A program made the translations under genes and the position numbers. This document shows positions 25,178-33,855 of a DNA stretch of 64,000 bases, in pieces; positions within the stretch are counted from its first letter, which is position 1, and each line of letters opens with the position of its first letter. Source of the stretch: Massilia sp. NR 4-1. GTDB lineage: Bacteria > Pseudomonadota > Gammaproteobacteria > Burkholderiales > Burkholderiaceae_D. The notes under the pieces were generated by a model. The model saw only the letters and a program-made list of their open reading frames with translations, was not told the DNA's origin and searched no databases. The stretch covers positions 6,200,001 through 6,264,000 of the forward strand of contig NZ_CP012201.1 of NCBI RefSeq assembly GCF_001191005.1. Direction: 5' to 3'.

Positions 25178-26588
25178 AAGGCAGTTCGAGATGGAAGTGC
25201 GCTCCTTGCAGGGAGGGCAGGAGTTGCAAGCTGCCGCCGTGCGCCGCGATGTACTCGCGCACGATGGACAGGCCTATGCCATTGCCGCGGCGCGCGCCCT
25301 GCGGCTGGCGTTCGCCCTGATAAAAGGGCTCGAAAATATGTTCGGCGTCGGCCGGCGCCACGCCCGCGCCCTGGTCCATGCAGTCCAGGTGCAGGCGGCC
25401 GCCATGCTCGGCCAGCACAAAGCGCACCGTACCGCCGCGCGGGCTGAAACGCACGGCGTTCGACAGCAGGTTGCCGACGACCACGGCCAGCTTGTCGGCA
25501 TCGACGGCGATGGGCGGGGCCGCGCCTTCCAGCGCCACGCCCACGCCTTGCGCCTGCCATTGCAGGCGCTGGCTGTCCACCACGCGCCGCAGCAGGGCCG
25601 CCATATCGGTGCTGGTACGGCGCAGATGCTGGGCGTCGAAGGTGGCGGCGTTGTAGCGCAGCAGGTCTTCGATCTGGTTTTGCAGCGAGCCGGTGTTCTG
25701 GCGCAGGATAGCGGCGATCTCGCGCTGGTTCGGCGTCAAAGGGCCGGCCACCTGGTCTTCCAGCAGGGAGACGCCTTCCACCAGCGCCGCCAGCGGGGTT
25801 TTCAGCTCGTGCGAGATATGGCGCAGGAAGCGTTCCTTGTCGGCTTCCAGTCCGGCCAGACGCTGGCGCAGCCAGTCCAGGTGGCGGCCCAGGTGCTGCA
25901 GATCATCCGGTCCCTGCACCTCGACCGGCAGGTCGTAGCGCCGTCCGCCCAGCTGGCCGATGGCGTTTTCGATCTGGCGCAAAGGGCGCGACAGCCACAT
26001 GCCGAAGCCCAGGGCCAGGGCCGCGGCCAGCGCGATGGAGAACAGCACCTGCCCGGTTAGCACATTGCGGCGCTGTTCCAGCTCGGCCAGCAGCAGACCG
26101 TTGCGGCGCTCGACTTCGCGTTTGACCTCGTCGGCTAGCGTGTCGTTCAGCACGGGCAGGCGGGTCAAGGCCTGGTTCAGGATCTGCTGGCGCGTGCCGC
26201 GCCGCCCCTTGGCCGTTTGCAGCACGGCCCATGCCGCTTCGCCGTGCTGGCGCCACTCGGCGAAGGCGGGCGCCGCTTCGCCGGGCAGGCCGGCCGCCAG
26301 GGCGTCGAGGGCGAGGCGGGCGTCGCGCCAGGCTTCGACATAGCGTTCGCGGAAGGCGGCGTCGTCCAGCACCAGGAACTGGCGCGCGCTGCGCTCCATG
26401 GTAATGCTGCGCTCGGCCAGGCGCTGCGCGCTGGCGCTCAGGGCCAGCGCATCCTGGCCCATGGCGCGGCTGTGCGCAGCCAGCCGGTCCAGCGTCAGCA
26501 GGGCGTGGATCGAGGTGGCGCTCAGCAATAGGGCTATCAGCAGGAAGGCGCCCAGCAGCAATTGGCGAAACGAGAGTTTCGTGAACAT
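25167..26588 (-). CDS. glrK: Sensor histidine kinase GlrK (QseE)
   Basis: 473 residues. Transmembrane helices lie at about 9-31 and 178-199, flanking a helical periplasmic domain. A HAMP segment follows, then the DHp box FLRHISHELKTPLAALVEG (His260) and a HATPase domain with the N box (LLSNAVRFSPRGG) and G boxes (DQGAGVAPAD, GNGIGLSIV). The phrase HELKTPLxALxEGxxLLxDQVxGPLT is characteristic of GlrK. Inner membrane; autophosphorylates and passes phosphate to GlrR. It is the first gene of the operon, 86 bp after the TonB gene on the same strand. Confidence 0.92.
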   Translation of the reverse strand: MFTKLSFRQLLLGAFLLIALLLSATSIHALLTLDRLAAHSRAMGQDALALSASAQRLAERSITMERSARQFLVLDDAAFRERYVEAWRDARLALDALAAGLPGEAAPAFAEWRQHGEAAWAVLQTAKGRRGTRQQILNQALTRLPVLNDTLADEVKREVERRNGLLLAELEQRRNVLTGQVLFSIALAAALALGFGMWLSRPLRQIENAIGQLGGRRYDLPVEVQGPDDLQHLGRHLDWLRQRLAGLEADKERFLRHISHELKTPLAALVEGVSLLEDQVAGPLTPNQREIAAILRQNTGSLQNQIEDLLRYNAATFDAQHLRRTSTDMAALLRRVVDSQRLQWQAQGVGVALEGAAPPIAVDADKLAVVVGNLLSNAVRFSPRGGTVRFVLAEHGGRLHLDCMDQGAGVAPADAEHIFEPFYQGERQPQGARRGNGIGLSIVREYIAAHGGSLQLLPSLQGAHFHLELPYDD

Positions 26589-26674
26589 GAAGATGGCGGG
26601 CTTGGAAGCGTTAACCCGGCCATCTTAGACAAGTCGGCTGAAATCGGGCGTCCGATTGGCGGCCGCCGGCAGGC

Positions 26675-27328
26675 TTACTCGTCCAGGTTCCACACATACT
26701 GCATGCGGGTCCAGGATTCCTGGGCCACTCCATCCACCGTGCCCGGCTTGAAGCGGCACAGGCCCAGCCCGGCCTGGGCGGCGCGGTCCAGTTCGCGTGA
26801 GCCGCTGGATTTCTCGATGCGCGCCTCTTTCACCTTGCCATCGACGCCGATCAGGAAGGCCAGCATGACGGTGCCGGTATCGCCGTTGCGCAGCGCCTTG
26901 GGCGGGTACTCGGGCTTGGCGCAGGCGCTGGCGTCGACCACGGCGGCCACGCGCAGCGGAGTGTGCGGCGTTTCCCTGGTGGTGGGTGCGCCCTCCGTTG
27001 CGGCGCCGCTGCGCGTGCCGCGCTCCGGCGGCAGCTCATCGTCGGTGGTGCGGATGTGGATGATAGGCTCGGTTGGCGGGGTGATGCTGTCGGGCAGGGG
27101 CGGCGCCACCGGTGCCGGCGGCTGGCGCAGATTGTCCAGCGGTTCGGGCTGTGGCTCCGGCGGCCTGGGCTCCTCCCTGGGTGTGTCCACCAGGTCGACG
27201 ACATTGGGCGGCGTCCGGGGCAGGCGGATGGTGTTGTTGTGCAGCAGGAAGCCGAAGGCAGCCAGGTGCAAAAGGGCGATGGCGATGGCGCTGCTTTTAT
27301 TGCGCGGCTGCTGGAGGGAATAGCTCAT
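26675..27328 (-). CDS. TonB-family energy transducer protein
   Basis: 217 residues. A short cytoplasmic N-terminus precedes a transmembrane anchor (AIAIALLHLAAFGFLL, about 14-29). A Pro/Glu-rich periplasmic linker follows (REEPRPPEPQPEPLDNLRQP), then a C-terminal TonB domain with AKPEYPPKALRNGDTGTVMLAF and GLCRFKPG. No ExbB/ExbD genes are nearby. It may serve one of the TonB-dependent receptors, but the window gives no direct link. Two Cys (in SACAKPEYP and GLCRF) may form a disulfide. Confidence 0.85.
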   Translation of the reverse strand: MSYSLQQPRNKSSAIAIALLHLAAFGFLLHNNTIRLPRTPPNVVDLVDTPREEPRPPEPQPEPLDNLRQPPAPVAPPLPDSITPPTEPIIHIRTTDDELPPERGTRSGAATEGAPTTRETPHTPLRVAAVVDASACAKPEYPPKALRNGDTGTVMLAFLIGVDGKVKEARIEKSSGSRELDRAAQAGLGLCRFKPGTVDGVAQESWTRMQYVWNLDE

Positions 27329-27480
27329 GCCGGACTCCTTGGGTGGTTGTGGAAGAGTGAATTGCTAGTACATGGAAGAATATTATTCCAGTAAATGGTA
27401 ATTGAAAAGGGGTTTTGTTGGCATTGTTATGGTGGGATAATCTTCCTGTACATAGAAATCCAATTTCCTTTAGGTGGAAT

Positions 27481-28131
27481 ATGAAGAAGAAAAACGCAGC
27501 CGTGCGGGTATTGCTGGCCGATGACCATCCTGTCGTGATGACGGGTTTTGCCCTGTCCCTGTCCGAGCAGGGCGTCGAGGTGGTGGCGCAAGCGCGCTCG
27601 CCGCAGGAAGCACTGGAGCAGTACGCCGTGCAGCAGCCCGACGTGGCGGTGCTGGATATCCGCTTCGGCGCCGAGCTGACCGGCCTGGATGTGGCGCGCC
27701 AGCTGCTGGCCGCCGACGCCGGCGCGCGCATCGTCTTCCTGACCCAGTTCGACCAGGACAGCATGATCCGCGAGGCTTACCGCATCGGCGCGCGCGCCTT
27801 CATCACCAAGGATTGCGATCCGGCCGAACTGGCGGCCGCCGTGCAGCGCGCGCACCAGGGCGAGCTGTATTTCCTGCCGCGCATCGCCGAACGCCTGGCC
27901 ACGCTCTCGGTCAGCGGCGACCAGTCGCCGCAGTCGCAGCTCGACGAGCGCTCGCTGGAGATTTTCACTATGATGGCCGAGGGTCTGACCAATACCGAAA
28001 TCGCCGAGCGGCTGGACGTGTCGAGCAAGACCATCAGCAATACCAGCCAGGCCATCAAGGAAAAGCTGGGCGTGCACCGCGCGGCCGACATCACGCGGCT
28101 GGCGGTGCGCCATGGCCTGATCCAGGCCTGA
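27481..28131 (+). CDS. NarL/FixJ-family response regulator
   Basis: 216 residues. The receiver domain has LLADDHPVVMTGF and phospho-acceptor Asp59 (VAVLDIRFG). A LuxR-type HTH follows (MMAEGLTNTEIAERLDVSSKTISNTSQAIKEKLG). The ATG at 27481 is preceded by AGGTGGA, clearly better than in-frame codons upstream. It is followed after one base by its cognate kinase gene. Target genes unknown. In the HTH the usual SxxTV recognition turn reads SSKTISNTSQAIKEKL, slightly divergent. Confidence 0.92.
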   Translation: MKKKNAAVRVLLADDHPVVMTGFALSLSEQGVEVVAQARSPQEALEQYAVQQPDVAVLDIRFGAELTGLDVARQLLAADAGARIVFLTQFDQDSMIREAYRIGARAFITKDCDPAELAAAVQRAHQGELYFLPRIAERLATLSVSGDQSPQSQLDERSLEIFTMMAEGLTNTEIAERLDVSSKTISNTSQAIKEKLGVHRAADITRLAVRHGLIQA

Positions 28132-28132
28132 G

Positions 28133-29569
28133 ATGGCGGGCCTCTGCGCCTTGCGCCCCCGCTTCTGGACGCGCTGGAGCACCCGCACCCGCCTGCTGCT
28201 GATCACGGTGCTGCCGGTGACGGCCATGTGCCTGACCCTGGTGTGGTACAGCTACCAGTCGCGCCAGAACGAGGTGCGCGCCGAACTGGCCGAACGCGGC
28301 CTGCTGCTGGCGCGCGTGCTGGCCGACGGCAGCGAGGTCGGACTCGGCACCGGACGTTATGCGGAGCTGCGCCAGACGCTGGAAGGCGTGGTGCAGTCCG
28401 ACGCCAGCATCTACCGCGTGGCCTTGTTCGATGCCGCGCACAAGGAGCTGCTGCGCGTCGAAGGGCGCGCCGGCGGGCAGCCGGAAACCCGCCTGTATGA
28501 AGCGGCGGTGCTCAAGCGCCTGATCTGGGTCAGCATGCCGGACCTGCGCGCGGCCACGCCCGCGCCGCCGGGACGCACGGTCGAAACCATCGGCTATGTG
28601 CGGGTCACGATGTCGCCCACGCGCCTGCTGGCGCGGCAGGAAAACCGTTTTTACCTGGAGCTGCTGGTGGCCGTGGCCGGGCTGTTGGTGTGCGGCCTGC
28701 TGGCGGCGCGCATGGCGCAGGGTTTCGATGCCTCGCTGCAGGCCTCGCTGCGCGCCTTGCGCGAGGCCGATGCGGAAAAGCGCCGCCTGATCCGCCGGGT
28801 GAATAGCGCGGTGGAGGAGGAACGCAAGAGCATCGCGCTGGAAATCCACGATGAGCTGAACGCCACCTTGATCGCCGTGCGGCTGGAAGCCCAGGGCATC
28901 GCGGGACTGGCGCGGCAGGAGCTGGCGGATACGGCATCGCCGGCTGCCGGCGCCGGGGCAGAACCGGCAGAAGCGGATGTTGCGGTTGCGATGGGTGGAC
29001 AGGACGGCGCCGCCGGCGGCACGGCGGGGCGGCAGCGTTTGGCGGCCATTGAAGGCAAGGCGCAATCGATCACCAAGCTGGCGCTGGGCCTGTACAACAG
29101 CGGCCGCACCCTGGTGCGCCGCCTGCGCCCCGAAATGCTGGACATGCTTGGTCTGCAGGGTGCGGCCGAGGAAATGGTGCGCCACTATGACGAGGCGCAT
29201 CCGTCCTGCCGTTTCAGCTGCGCGGCCGACGGCGATTTATCGCAGCTCGATGGTGCGATGGCGATATCGGCCTACCGCATCATCCAGGAAGCGCTGTCGA
29301 ATATCGTCAAGCATGCGCAGGCCAGCCGCGCCACGGTGGTGCTGGCGCTGCGCGAAGGCAGCTTGCATATCGCCGTCAGCGACAATGGCCGCGGCTTCGA
29401 TCCGGCGCAACAGGCAGAAGGCATCGGTATCGTCGGCATGCGCGAACGGGTGGCCGCGTTCGAGGGATGCTTTGAACTGCATAGTAGCGGCGAGGGCAGC
29501 GTGCTCGAAGCCAGCTTGCCGCTCAAGGGCGGCGCGGCTGTCAATGCGCAGGGAAGCGCAGGCGGATAA
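28133..29569 (+). CDS. NarX/UhpB-type sensor histidine kinase (HisKA_3)
   Basis: 478 residues. TM1 is at about 20-40 and TM2 at about 173-195, with a roughly 130-residue periplasmic sensor between. The HisKA_3 box is EEERKSIALEIHDELN (His239) and the HATPase domain has SNIVKHAQAS and DNGRGFD, followed by GIGIVGMRERV. An Ala/Gly-rich insertion of about 40 residues (262-303) interrupts the phosphotransfer helices. It partners with the NarL-type regulator one base upstream. Its 3' end overlaps the convergent tctE gene by 29 bp. Confidence 0.9.
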   Translation: MAGLCALRPRFWTRWSTRTRLLLITVLPVTAMCLTLVWYSYQSRQNEVRAELAERGLLLARVLADGSEVGLGTGRYAELRQTLEGVVQSDASIYRVALFDAAHKELLRVEGRAGGQPETRLYEAAVLKRLIWVSMPDLRAATPAPPGRTVETIGYVRVTMSPTRLLARQENRFYLELLVAVAGLLVCGLLAARMAQGFDASLQASLRALREADAEKRRLIRRVNSAVEEERKSIALEIHDELNATLIAVRLEAQGIAGLARQELADTASPAAGAGAEPAEADVAVAMGGQDGAAGGTAGRQRLAAIEGKAQSITKLALGLYNSGRTLVRRLRPEMLDMLGLQGAAEEMVRHYDEAHPSCRFSCAADGDLSQLDGAMAISAYRIIQEALSNIVKHAQASRATVVLALREGSLHIAVSDNGRGFDPAQQAEGIGIVGMRERVAAFEGCFELHSSGEGSVLEASLPLKGGAAVNAQGSAGG

Positions 29570-31001
29570 GCAGGCCGCTGCCGGAGGCTGCGTCGTCCAG
29601 TTCCAGGCTGGCGCGGTGCAGCTCGGCGATGTCGCGCACGATGGCCAGGCCCAGGCCGGCGCCGCCGGGATTCGTTTCCAGCGCGGCGCTGGCGCGGTAG
29701 AAGGGCGAAAACACTTTCTCCCTTTCTGCGGCGGGGATGCCGGGGCCGCTGTCCTCCACCTCCAGCATTGCGCCGGCGCCTTCCTGGCGTACGCGCAGCG
29801 TGACCTGGCCGCCGGGCGGCGTGTAGCGCAAGGCGTTATCGACCAGATTGGCCGCCAGCTCGTGCAGCAATAAGGCTTGTCCCTGCACGATGGCTTCCTG
29901 TTCGCCCTCCAGCGCCAGGTCGATGCGGCGGTTGACGGCATTCAGCGCGAACTCCAGCGCTACCTGCTGCACCATGGCGCGCAAGGCGACCGGCTCCGGC
30001 GCCGCGCCGCCGCTGTGCTCTATGCGCGCCAGCATCAGCAGGCGGTTTGCCAGATGGACGGCGGAGTCGGTGGTGCCGGCGATGCTGCGCACGATTTCGC
30101 GCAGCGTGGCCTGGTTGCCGCCATCCTTTCCACGTTCCAGTTCGCGATGTGCCAGCTCGGCCTGGGTTTTCAGCACCGTCAGCGGCGTGCGCAGCTGATG
30201 CGAGGCGTCGGCGATAAAGCGGCGCTGGCCGGCGATCAGGTTCTGGATGCGCGTCATCGAGGCGTTCATGGCCGCCACCAGCGGCCGGACTTCCTTATGC
30301 ACCAGCGAGGGATCGAGATCGGAGAGGTCGGATACTTCGCGCGACTCGACCGCGATCTTCAGCCGCATCAGCGGCCGCAGCACCAGGCGCACGGCAAACC
30401 ACACCAGCAGGGCGGCGGCGGCCAGCACGATGGCCTGCCACAGCAAGGTGTCGAACAGGATCTGGTTGGACAGGCCGCGCCGCGCATCCAGCGTTTCGCC
30501 GACCTGGATCAGGGCGATGCCGCGCATGGTGTCGTCGTACACCGGCTGCAGCAGGGCGGCGATGCGGATAGGCTGGCCGTTGTAGTCGGCGTGATAGAAA
30601 CGCACCAGCGCCGGATAGTTTTCCGAACGCGGCACATTCGGCGGCACCGGCGGCAGGTCGGCATAGCCGGACACGGTCTCGCCGCGTATCCCGGTCACCT
30701 TGTAGTAGATGCGGCCCAGGGTGTCGGTCTCGAAGCTGTCGAGCGCCACATACGGCACATCGGCCACCACCTTGCCGCCGACGATGGAGACCCGTTCCGC
30801 CAGCGCCCGCGTGGAGGCCAGCAGCGAGCGGTCGTAAGCCATATCGGCCGCGTCGAGCGCATTGCGGTAGACCGATACCGCGTTCAAGGCCTCCAGCAGC
30901 ACCAGCGGCAGCAGCAGCCAGCGCAACAGCTGGCCGCGCAAGCTGCCCAGCGTGTGCGGCGCTCCCGTCCTGCCACGCAAGAGTGCGGCCAGCGCGCGCA
31001 T
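29541..31001 (-). CDS. tctE: TctE-like sensor histidine kinase
   Basis: 486 residues. TM1 is near 26-45 and TM2 near 187-207, flanking a roughly 140-residue periplasmic domain with the 2CSK_N look (YDRSLLASTRALAERV ... YYKVTGIRGETVSGYADLP) typical of TctE. The phosphorylation box is FIADASHQLRTPLTVLKTQ (His268), with an ATPase domain containing LVDNALRYTPPGG and DSGPGIP. It is translated directly after TctD, with adjacent stop and start. Its likely role is sensing carboxylates and controlling the adjacent porin/binding-protein/ABC operon, by analogy with tctDE-opdH-tctCBA loci. Confidence 0.9.
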   Translation of the reverse strand: MRALAALLRGRTGAPHTLGSLRGQLLRWLLLPLVLLEALNAVSVYRNALDAADMAYDRSLLASTRALAERVSIVGGKVVADVPYVALDSFETDTLGRIYYKVTGIRGETVSGYADLPPVPPNVPRSENYPALVRFYHADYNGQPIRIAALLQPVYDDTMRGIALIQVGETLDARRGLSNQILFDTLLWQAIVLAAAALLVWFAVRLVLRPLMRLKIAVESREVSDLSDLDPSLVHKEVRPLVAAMNASMTRIQNLIAGQRRFIADASHQLRTPLTVLKTQAELAHRELERGKDGGNQATLREIVRSIAGTTDSAVHLANRLLMLARIEHSGGAAPEPVALRAMVQQVALEFALNAVNRRIDLALEGEQEAIVQGQALLLHELAANLVDNALRYTPPGGQVTLRVRQEGAGAMLEVEDSGPGIPAAEREKVFSPFYRASAALETNPGGAGLGLAIVRDIAELHRASLELDDAASGSGLLIRLRFPAH

Positions 31002-31697
31002 TCAGACCGGCGTATTGCGCGGCTGCAGCAGATAGCCGATGCCGCGCAGCGTGGTGATCGCCGCCGCGCCGTCCTCCGGTCTTTCCAGCTTCTTGCGCAC
31101 GCGGTGGATATACAGCTCGATCGCGTCCAGATTGGCGTCGTCGGCCAGCGAGAAGACTTCGTCGAACAGCTTTTCCTTGGAGACGGCGCGGCCGCTGCGC
31201 GTGATCAGGGTCTCCAGCACGGCATGTTCGCGCGGCGTCAGGTTCAGCACCGCGCCGAAATAGCTGAACATGCGCGTGACGGTGTCGAAGCTGAGTTCCC
31301 CGCATTGATAGACCAGGGTTTCGCTGCCCAGGCTACGGCGCAGCAGCGCTTTCACGCGCGCTTCCAGCTCGGCCAGCTCGAAGGGCTTGGCCAGATAATC
31401 GTCGGCGCCCAGGTTCAACCCCTGCACCCGGTCTTCCAGGCCGCCGCGCGCGGTCAGGATCAGCACCGGCGTCTTGCCGCGCGCGCCGCCGCGGGCGCGC
31501 AGGCGCTTGAGCACTTCCAGCCCATCCATTTTCGGCAGCGTCAGATCGAGGATGAGCAGCGCATATTCCTGCGTATGCAGCAGGGCGTCGGCATCGGCGC
31601 CGTTGTCGGCGCATTCCACGCTGAGGTGGGCGTCGCGCAAGGCCTTTGCCAGCCAGTGTTGCAGTTCGGTGTGGTCTTCAACCAACAGGATACGCAT
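31002..31697 (-). CDS. tctD: TctD-like OmpR-family response regulator
   Basis: 231 residues. The receiver starts MRILLVEDHTELQHWLAKAL, with phospho-acceptor Asp51 (LILDLTLPKMDGLEVL). The winged helix has LTPREHAVLETLITRSGRAVSKEKL and AIELYIHRVRKKLE. It is first gene of tctDE and divergent from the porin gene (89-bp intergenic region), which it probably activates. Confidence 0.93.
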   Translation of the reverse strand: MRILLVEDHTELQHWLAKALRDAHLSVECADNGADADALLHTQEYALLILDLTLPKMDGLEVLKRLRARGGARGKTPVLILTARGGLEDRVQGLNLGADDYLAKPFELAELEARVKALLRRSLGSETLVYQCGELSFDTVTRMFSYFGAVLNLTPREHAVLETLITRSGRAVSKEKLFDEVFSLADDANLDAIELYIHRVRKKLERPEDGAAAITTLRGIGYLLQPRNTPV

Positions 31698-31786
31698 GAA
31701 AGCCTTTTGAAAGGTAGACGATTTTATAGTGGCAGCGTGCCAATGCAGCAGGGCACCTTAGAAAACTATAATCCAGGAGACAGCTT

Positions 31787-32854
31787 GTGAAAAGAACTTC
31801 CATCACCTTGGCCGTGCTGGCGGCAGCGGCCGCGCTCAGCGGCGGCGCGCATGCGCAATCGAATGTGCAGATCTACGGTCTGCTCGATACCGGCGTCGAT
31901 TACTCGTCCGATGCAAAGCCGGGCGGCGGCGCCATGACCCGCGTCAGCTCGGGCGGCATGAACACTTCGCGCTGGGGCTTGCGCGGCACGGAAGATCTGG
32001 GCGGCGGCCTGAAAGCCGTGTTCCAGCTGGAGGGCGGCATCCTGATGGATACCGGCGCCATGGATGGTACGCTGTTCCGCCGCCAGGCCAATGTCGGCCT
32101 GGAAGGGCGTTATGGCCGCCTTGTGCTGGGCCGCTCCTTCACCAGTGTCTATGACACCGTGATCCAGTTCGATCCGATGGGCTTTGCGCCTTTCTACTCC
32201 TGGGCGACGACCGGCAACGCCACTGGCCCCAGCAAATACGGCATGACCACCGGCTTTGATAATATGGTCAAGTACTCTGGCAGCACGGGTGCCTTTAAAT
32301 ACGGTGTTTCCTACGGCTTCGGCGAGCAGACGGGTAGTGCCCGCGACGGCGCCAAGATCGCCAGCGCCGTCAGCTACAGCGCCAATGGCCTGGGCCTGAT
32401 GGCGACCTGGGAACGCGTCAACGGCAATACCGTCGTCGCCACCGGCCGCCGCGACCAGACCACGGTCTACCACCTGGGCGGCAATTACGAAAGCGGCCCG
32501 TTCAAATTCACCCTGGCCGGCCGCAATTACCGCACCGAGTCCGGCAAGGATGCCACGCCCGACGTGAAAGCCACGACCTACTGGACCGGCCTGGCCTACA
32601 AGCCGGTGGAGAACGTCACGCTGACCGGTGCCATCTACTATGTCGACGTGAAGAACGTCGCCGCCGGCAAGGACGCCGATCCGATCATGTACGTGGCGCG
32701 CTACCGCTACGCCGCCTCCAAGCGCACCGACCTGTATGCCACGCTGGCCTACGCCAAGGCCAAGCATGGCCAACTGGTCGGCCTGTCGCGCGACGATGCC
32801 GGCTTCGGCGACAGCCAGCGCGGCTTCATGCTCGGCATCCAGCACCGCTTCTAA
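31787..32854 (+). CDS. Gram-negative porin (Porin_4 / OmpC-like)
   Basis: 355 residues. A signal peptide ends GGAHA, and the protein opens with QSNVQIYGLLDTGVDYSS and closes in a terminal aromatic (GIQHRF), the signature of betaproteobacterial general porins. Motifs such as SRWGLRGTEDLGGGLKAVFQLE and FRRQANVGLEGRYGRLVLGRSF are standard for the family. The GTG start is 7 bases after AGGAG (31775-31779). It is first gene of the porin-TctC-ABC operon and divergent from tctD. Likely role: outer-membrane passage of the substrate recognised downstream. Confidence 0.93.
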   Translation: MKRTSITLAVLAAAAALSGGAHAQSNVQIYGLLDTGVDYSSDAKPGGGAMTRVSSGGMNTSRWGLRGTEDLGGGLKAVFQLEGGILMDTGAMDGTLFRRQANVGLEGRYGRLVLGRSFTSVYDTVIQFDPMGFAPFYSWATTGNATGPSKYGMTTGFDNMVKYSGSTGAFKYGVSYGFGEQTGSARDGAKIASAVSYSANGLGLMATWERVNGNTVVATGRRDQTTVYHLGGNYESGPFKFTLAGRNYRTESGKDATPDVKATTYWTGLAYKPVENVTLTGAIYYVDVKNVAAGKDADPIMYVARYRYAASKRTDLYATLAYAKAKHGQLVGLSRDDAGFGDSQRGFMLGIQHRF

Positions 32855-32857
32855 GCC

Positions 32858-33829
32858 ATGAGCAGCGCCGCCATCGCTTTTGCCGCCGCTATCGCCGCCG
32901 CCGGCCTGCTGTCGGCCGGCGCCGCGCAAGCTGCGGGCGTGGAGTGCATCGTGCCGTCCAAGCCGGGCGGCGCGATGGATCTGACCTGCAAGCTGGCGCG
33001 CAAGGGGCTGCAGCTGCTGCCGCAGCACGAGCAGCGGCCCATGCGCATCAGCTATCTGCCGGGCGGCATCGGCGCTGTGGCCTGGCACTCGCTGGTGTCG
33101 CAGCGGCGCGCCGAGCCGGACACCCTGGTGGCGTTTTCCGGCGGCTCCTTGCTGAATCTGGCCCAGGGCAAGTTCGGCAAGGCCAAGGCGGACGATGTGC
33201 GCTGGGTGGCTGCGCTGGGCGCGGACTACGGCATGATCGCCGTGCGCGCCGATTCGCCCTACAAGACCTTGGCCGAGCTGCTGGCCGCGCTGAAAAAGCA
33301 TCCGCAGAAGGTGCTGATCGGCGTCAGCGGCACCATTGGCAGCCAGGACTGGCTCAAGATCGCAATGCTGGGCCGCGCCGCCGGCATCGACCCCAAGAGC
33401 CTGCGCTTTGTGGCGCTGGAAGGCGGCGGCGAGGCCTTCACCGCCATGCAGGCCAACCATGTGCAGGTGGTATCGGGCGATGCCTCCGAAGCGAGCCTGC
33501 AAGGCAAAGGTATCCGCGTGCTGGCCGTGCTGGCGGAGCAGCGCCTGCCTGGCGCGCTGGCCGCCGCGCCCACCGCGCGCGAGCAGGGCTACGACCTGGT
33601 GTGGCCGGTGATCCGTGGCGTGTGGATGGGACCACAGGTGGCGGAAGCCGATTACCGCCAATGGGTCGCCCGCTTCGACACCATGCTGGCCAGCCCCGAA
33701 TACGCGCAACAGCGCGCCGCCTCCGGTCTCTATCCCTTCAGCCTGACCGGACAGGCGCTCAGCGATTACGTCAAAAAAGCCGTGGACGACTACGGCAAGC
33801 GCGCCAGCCAGTTTGGTCTGATGCGCTGA
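32858..33829 (+). CDS. TctC/Bug-type periplasmic binding protein (orphan)
   Basis: 323 residues. The signal peptide is the Ala-rich first 28 residues. Bug-fold motifs are visible: VPSKPGGAMDLTCKL, SYLPGGIGAVAW, SPYKTLAELLAALKKHP and EQGYDLVWPVIRGVWMGP. The family binds carboxylates for TctAB-type tripartite transporters. No tctA or tctB lies nearby; the gene lies between a porin (3-bp gap) and an ABC importer, so it either serves a distant TctAB or acts as a sensor accessory to TctE. Start chosen 3 bases after the porin stop. Confidence 0.88.
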   Translation: MSSAAIAFAAAIAAAGLLSAGAAQAAGVECIVPSKPGGAMDLTCKLARKGLQLLPQHEQRPMRISYLPGGIGAVAWHSLVSQRRAEPDTLVAFSGGSLLNLAQGKFGKAKADDVRWVAALGADYGMIAVRADSPYKTLAELLAALKKHPQKVLIGVSGTIGSQDWLKIAMLGRAAGIDPKSLRFVALEGGGEAFTAMQANHVQVVSGDASEASLQGKGIRVLAVLAEQRLPGALAAAPTAREQGYDLVWPVIRGVWMGPQVAEADYRQWVARFDTMLASPEYAQQRAASGLYPFSLTGQALSDYVKKAVDDYGKRASQFGLMR

Positions 33830-33855
33830 TCCATATAAAACCAGAGGAGACAAGC

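Noticed and set aside
31767..31772. TATAAT upstream of the porin start as its -10 box
   Set aside because: Transcription from it would begin at about 31779, on or after the AGGAG ribosome site (31775-31779), leaving no usable leader. The -35 position is also poor.
32858..33829. Ordinary tripartite tricarboxylate transporter
   Set aside because: No TctA or TctB membrane subunit is encoded beside the TctC-like protein; the adjacent membrane genes are ABC-type.
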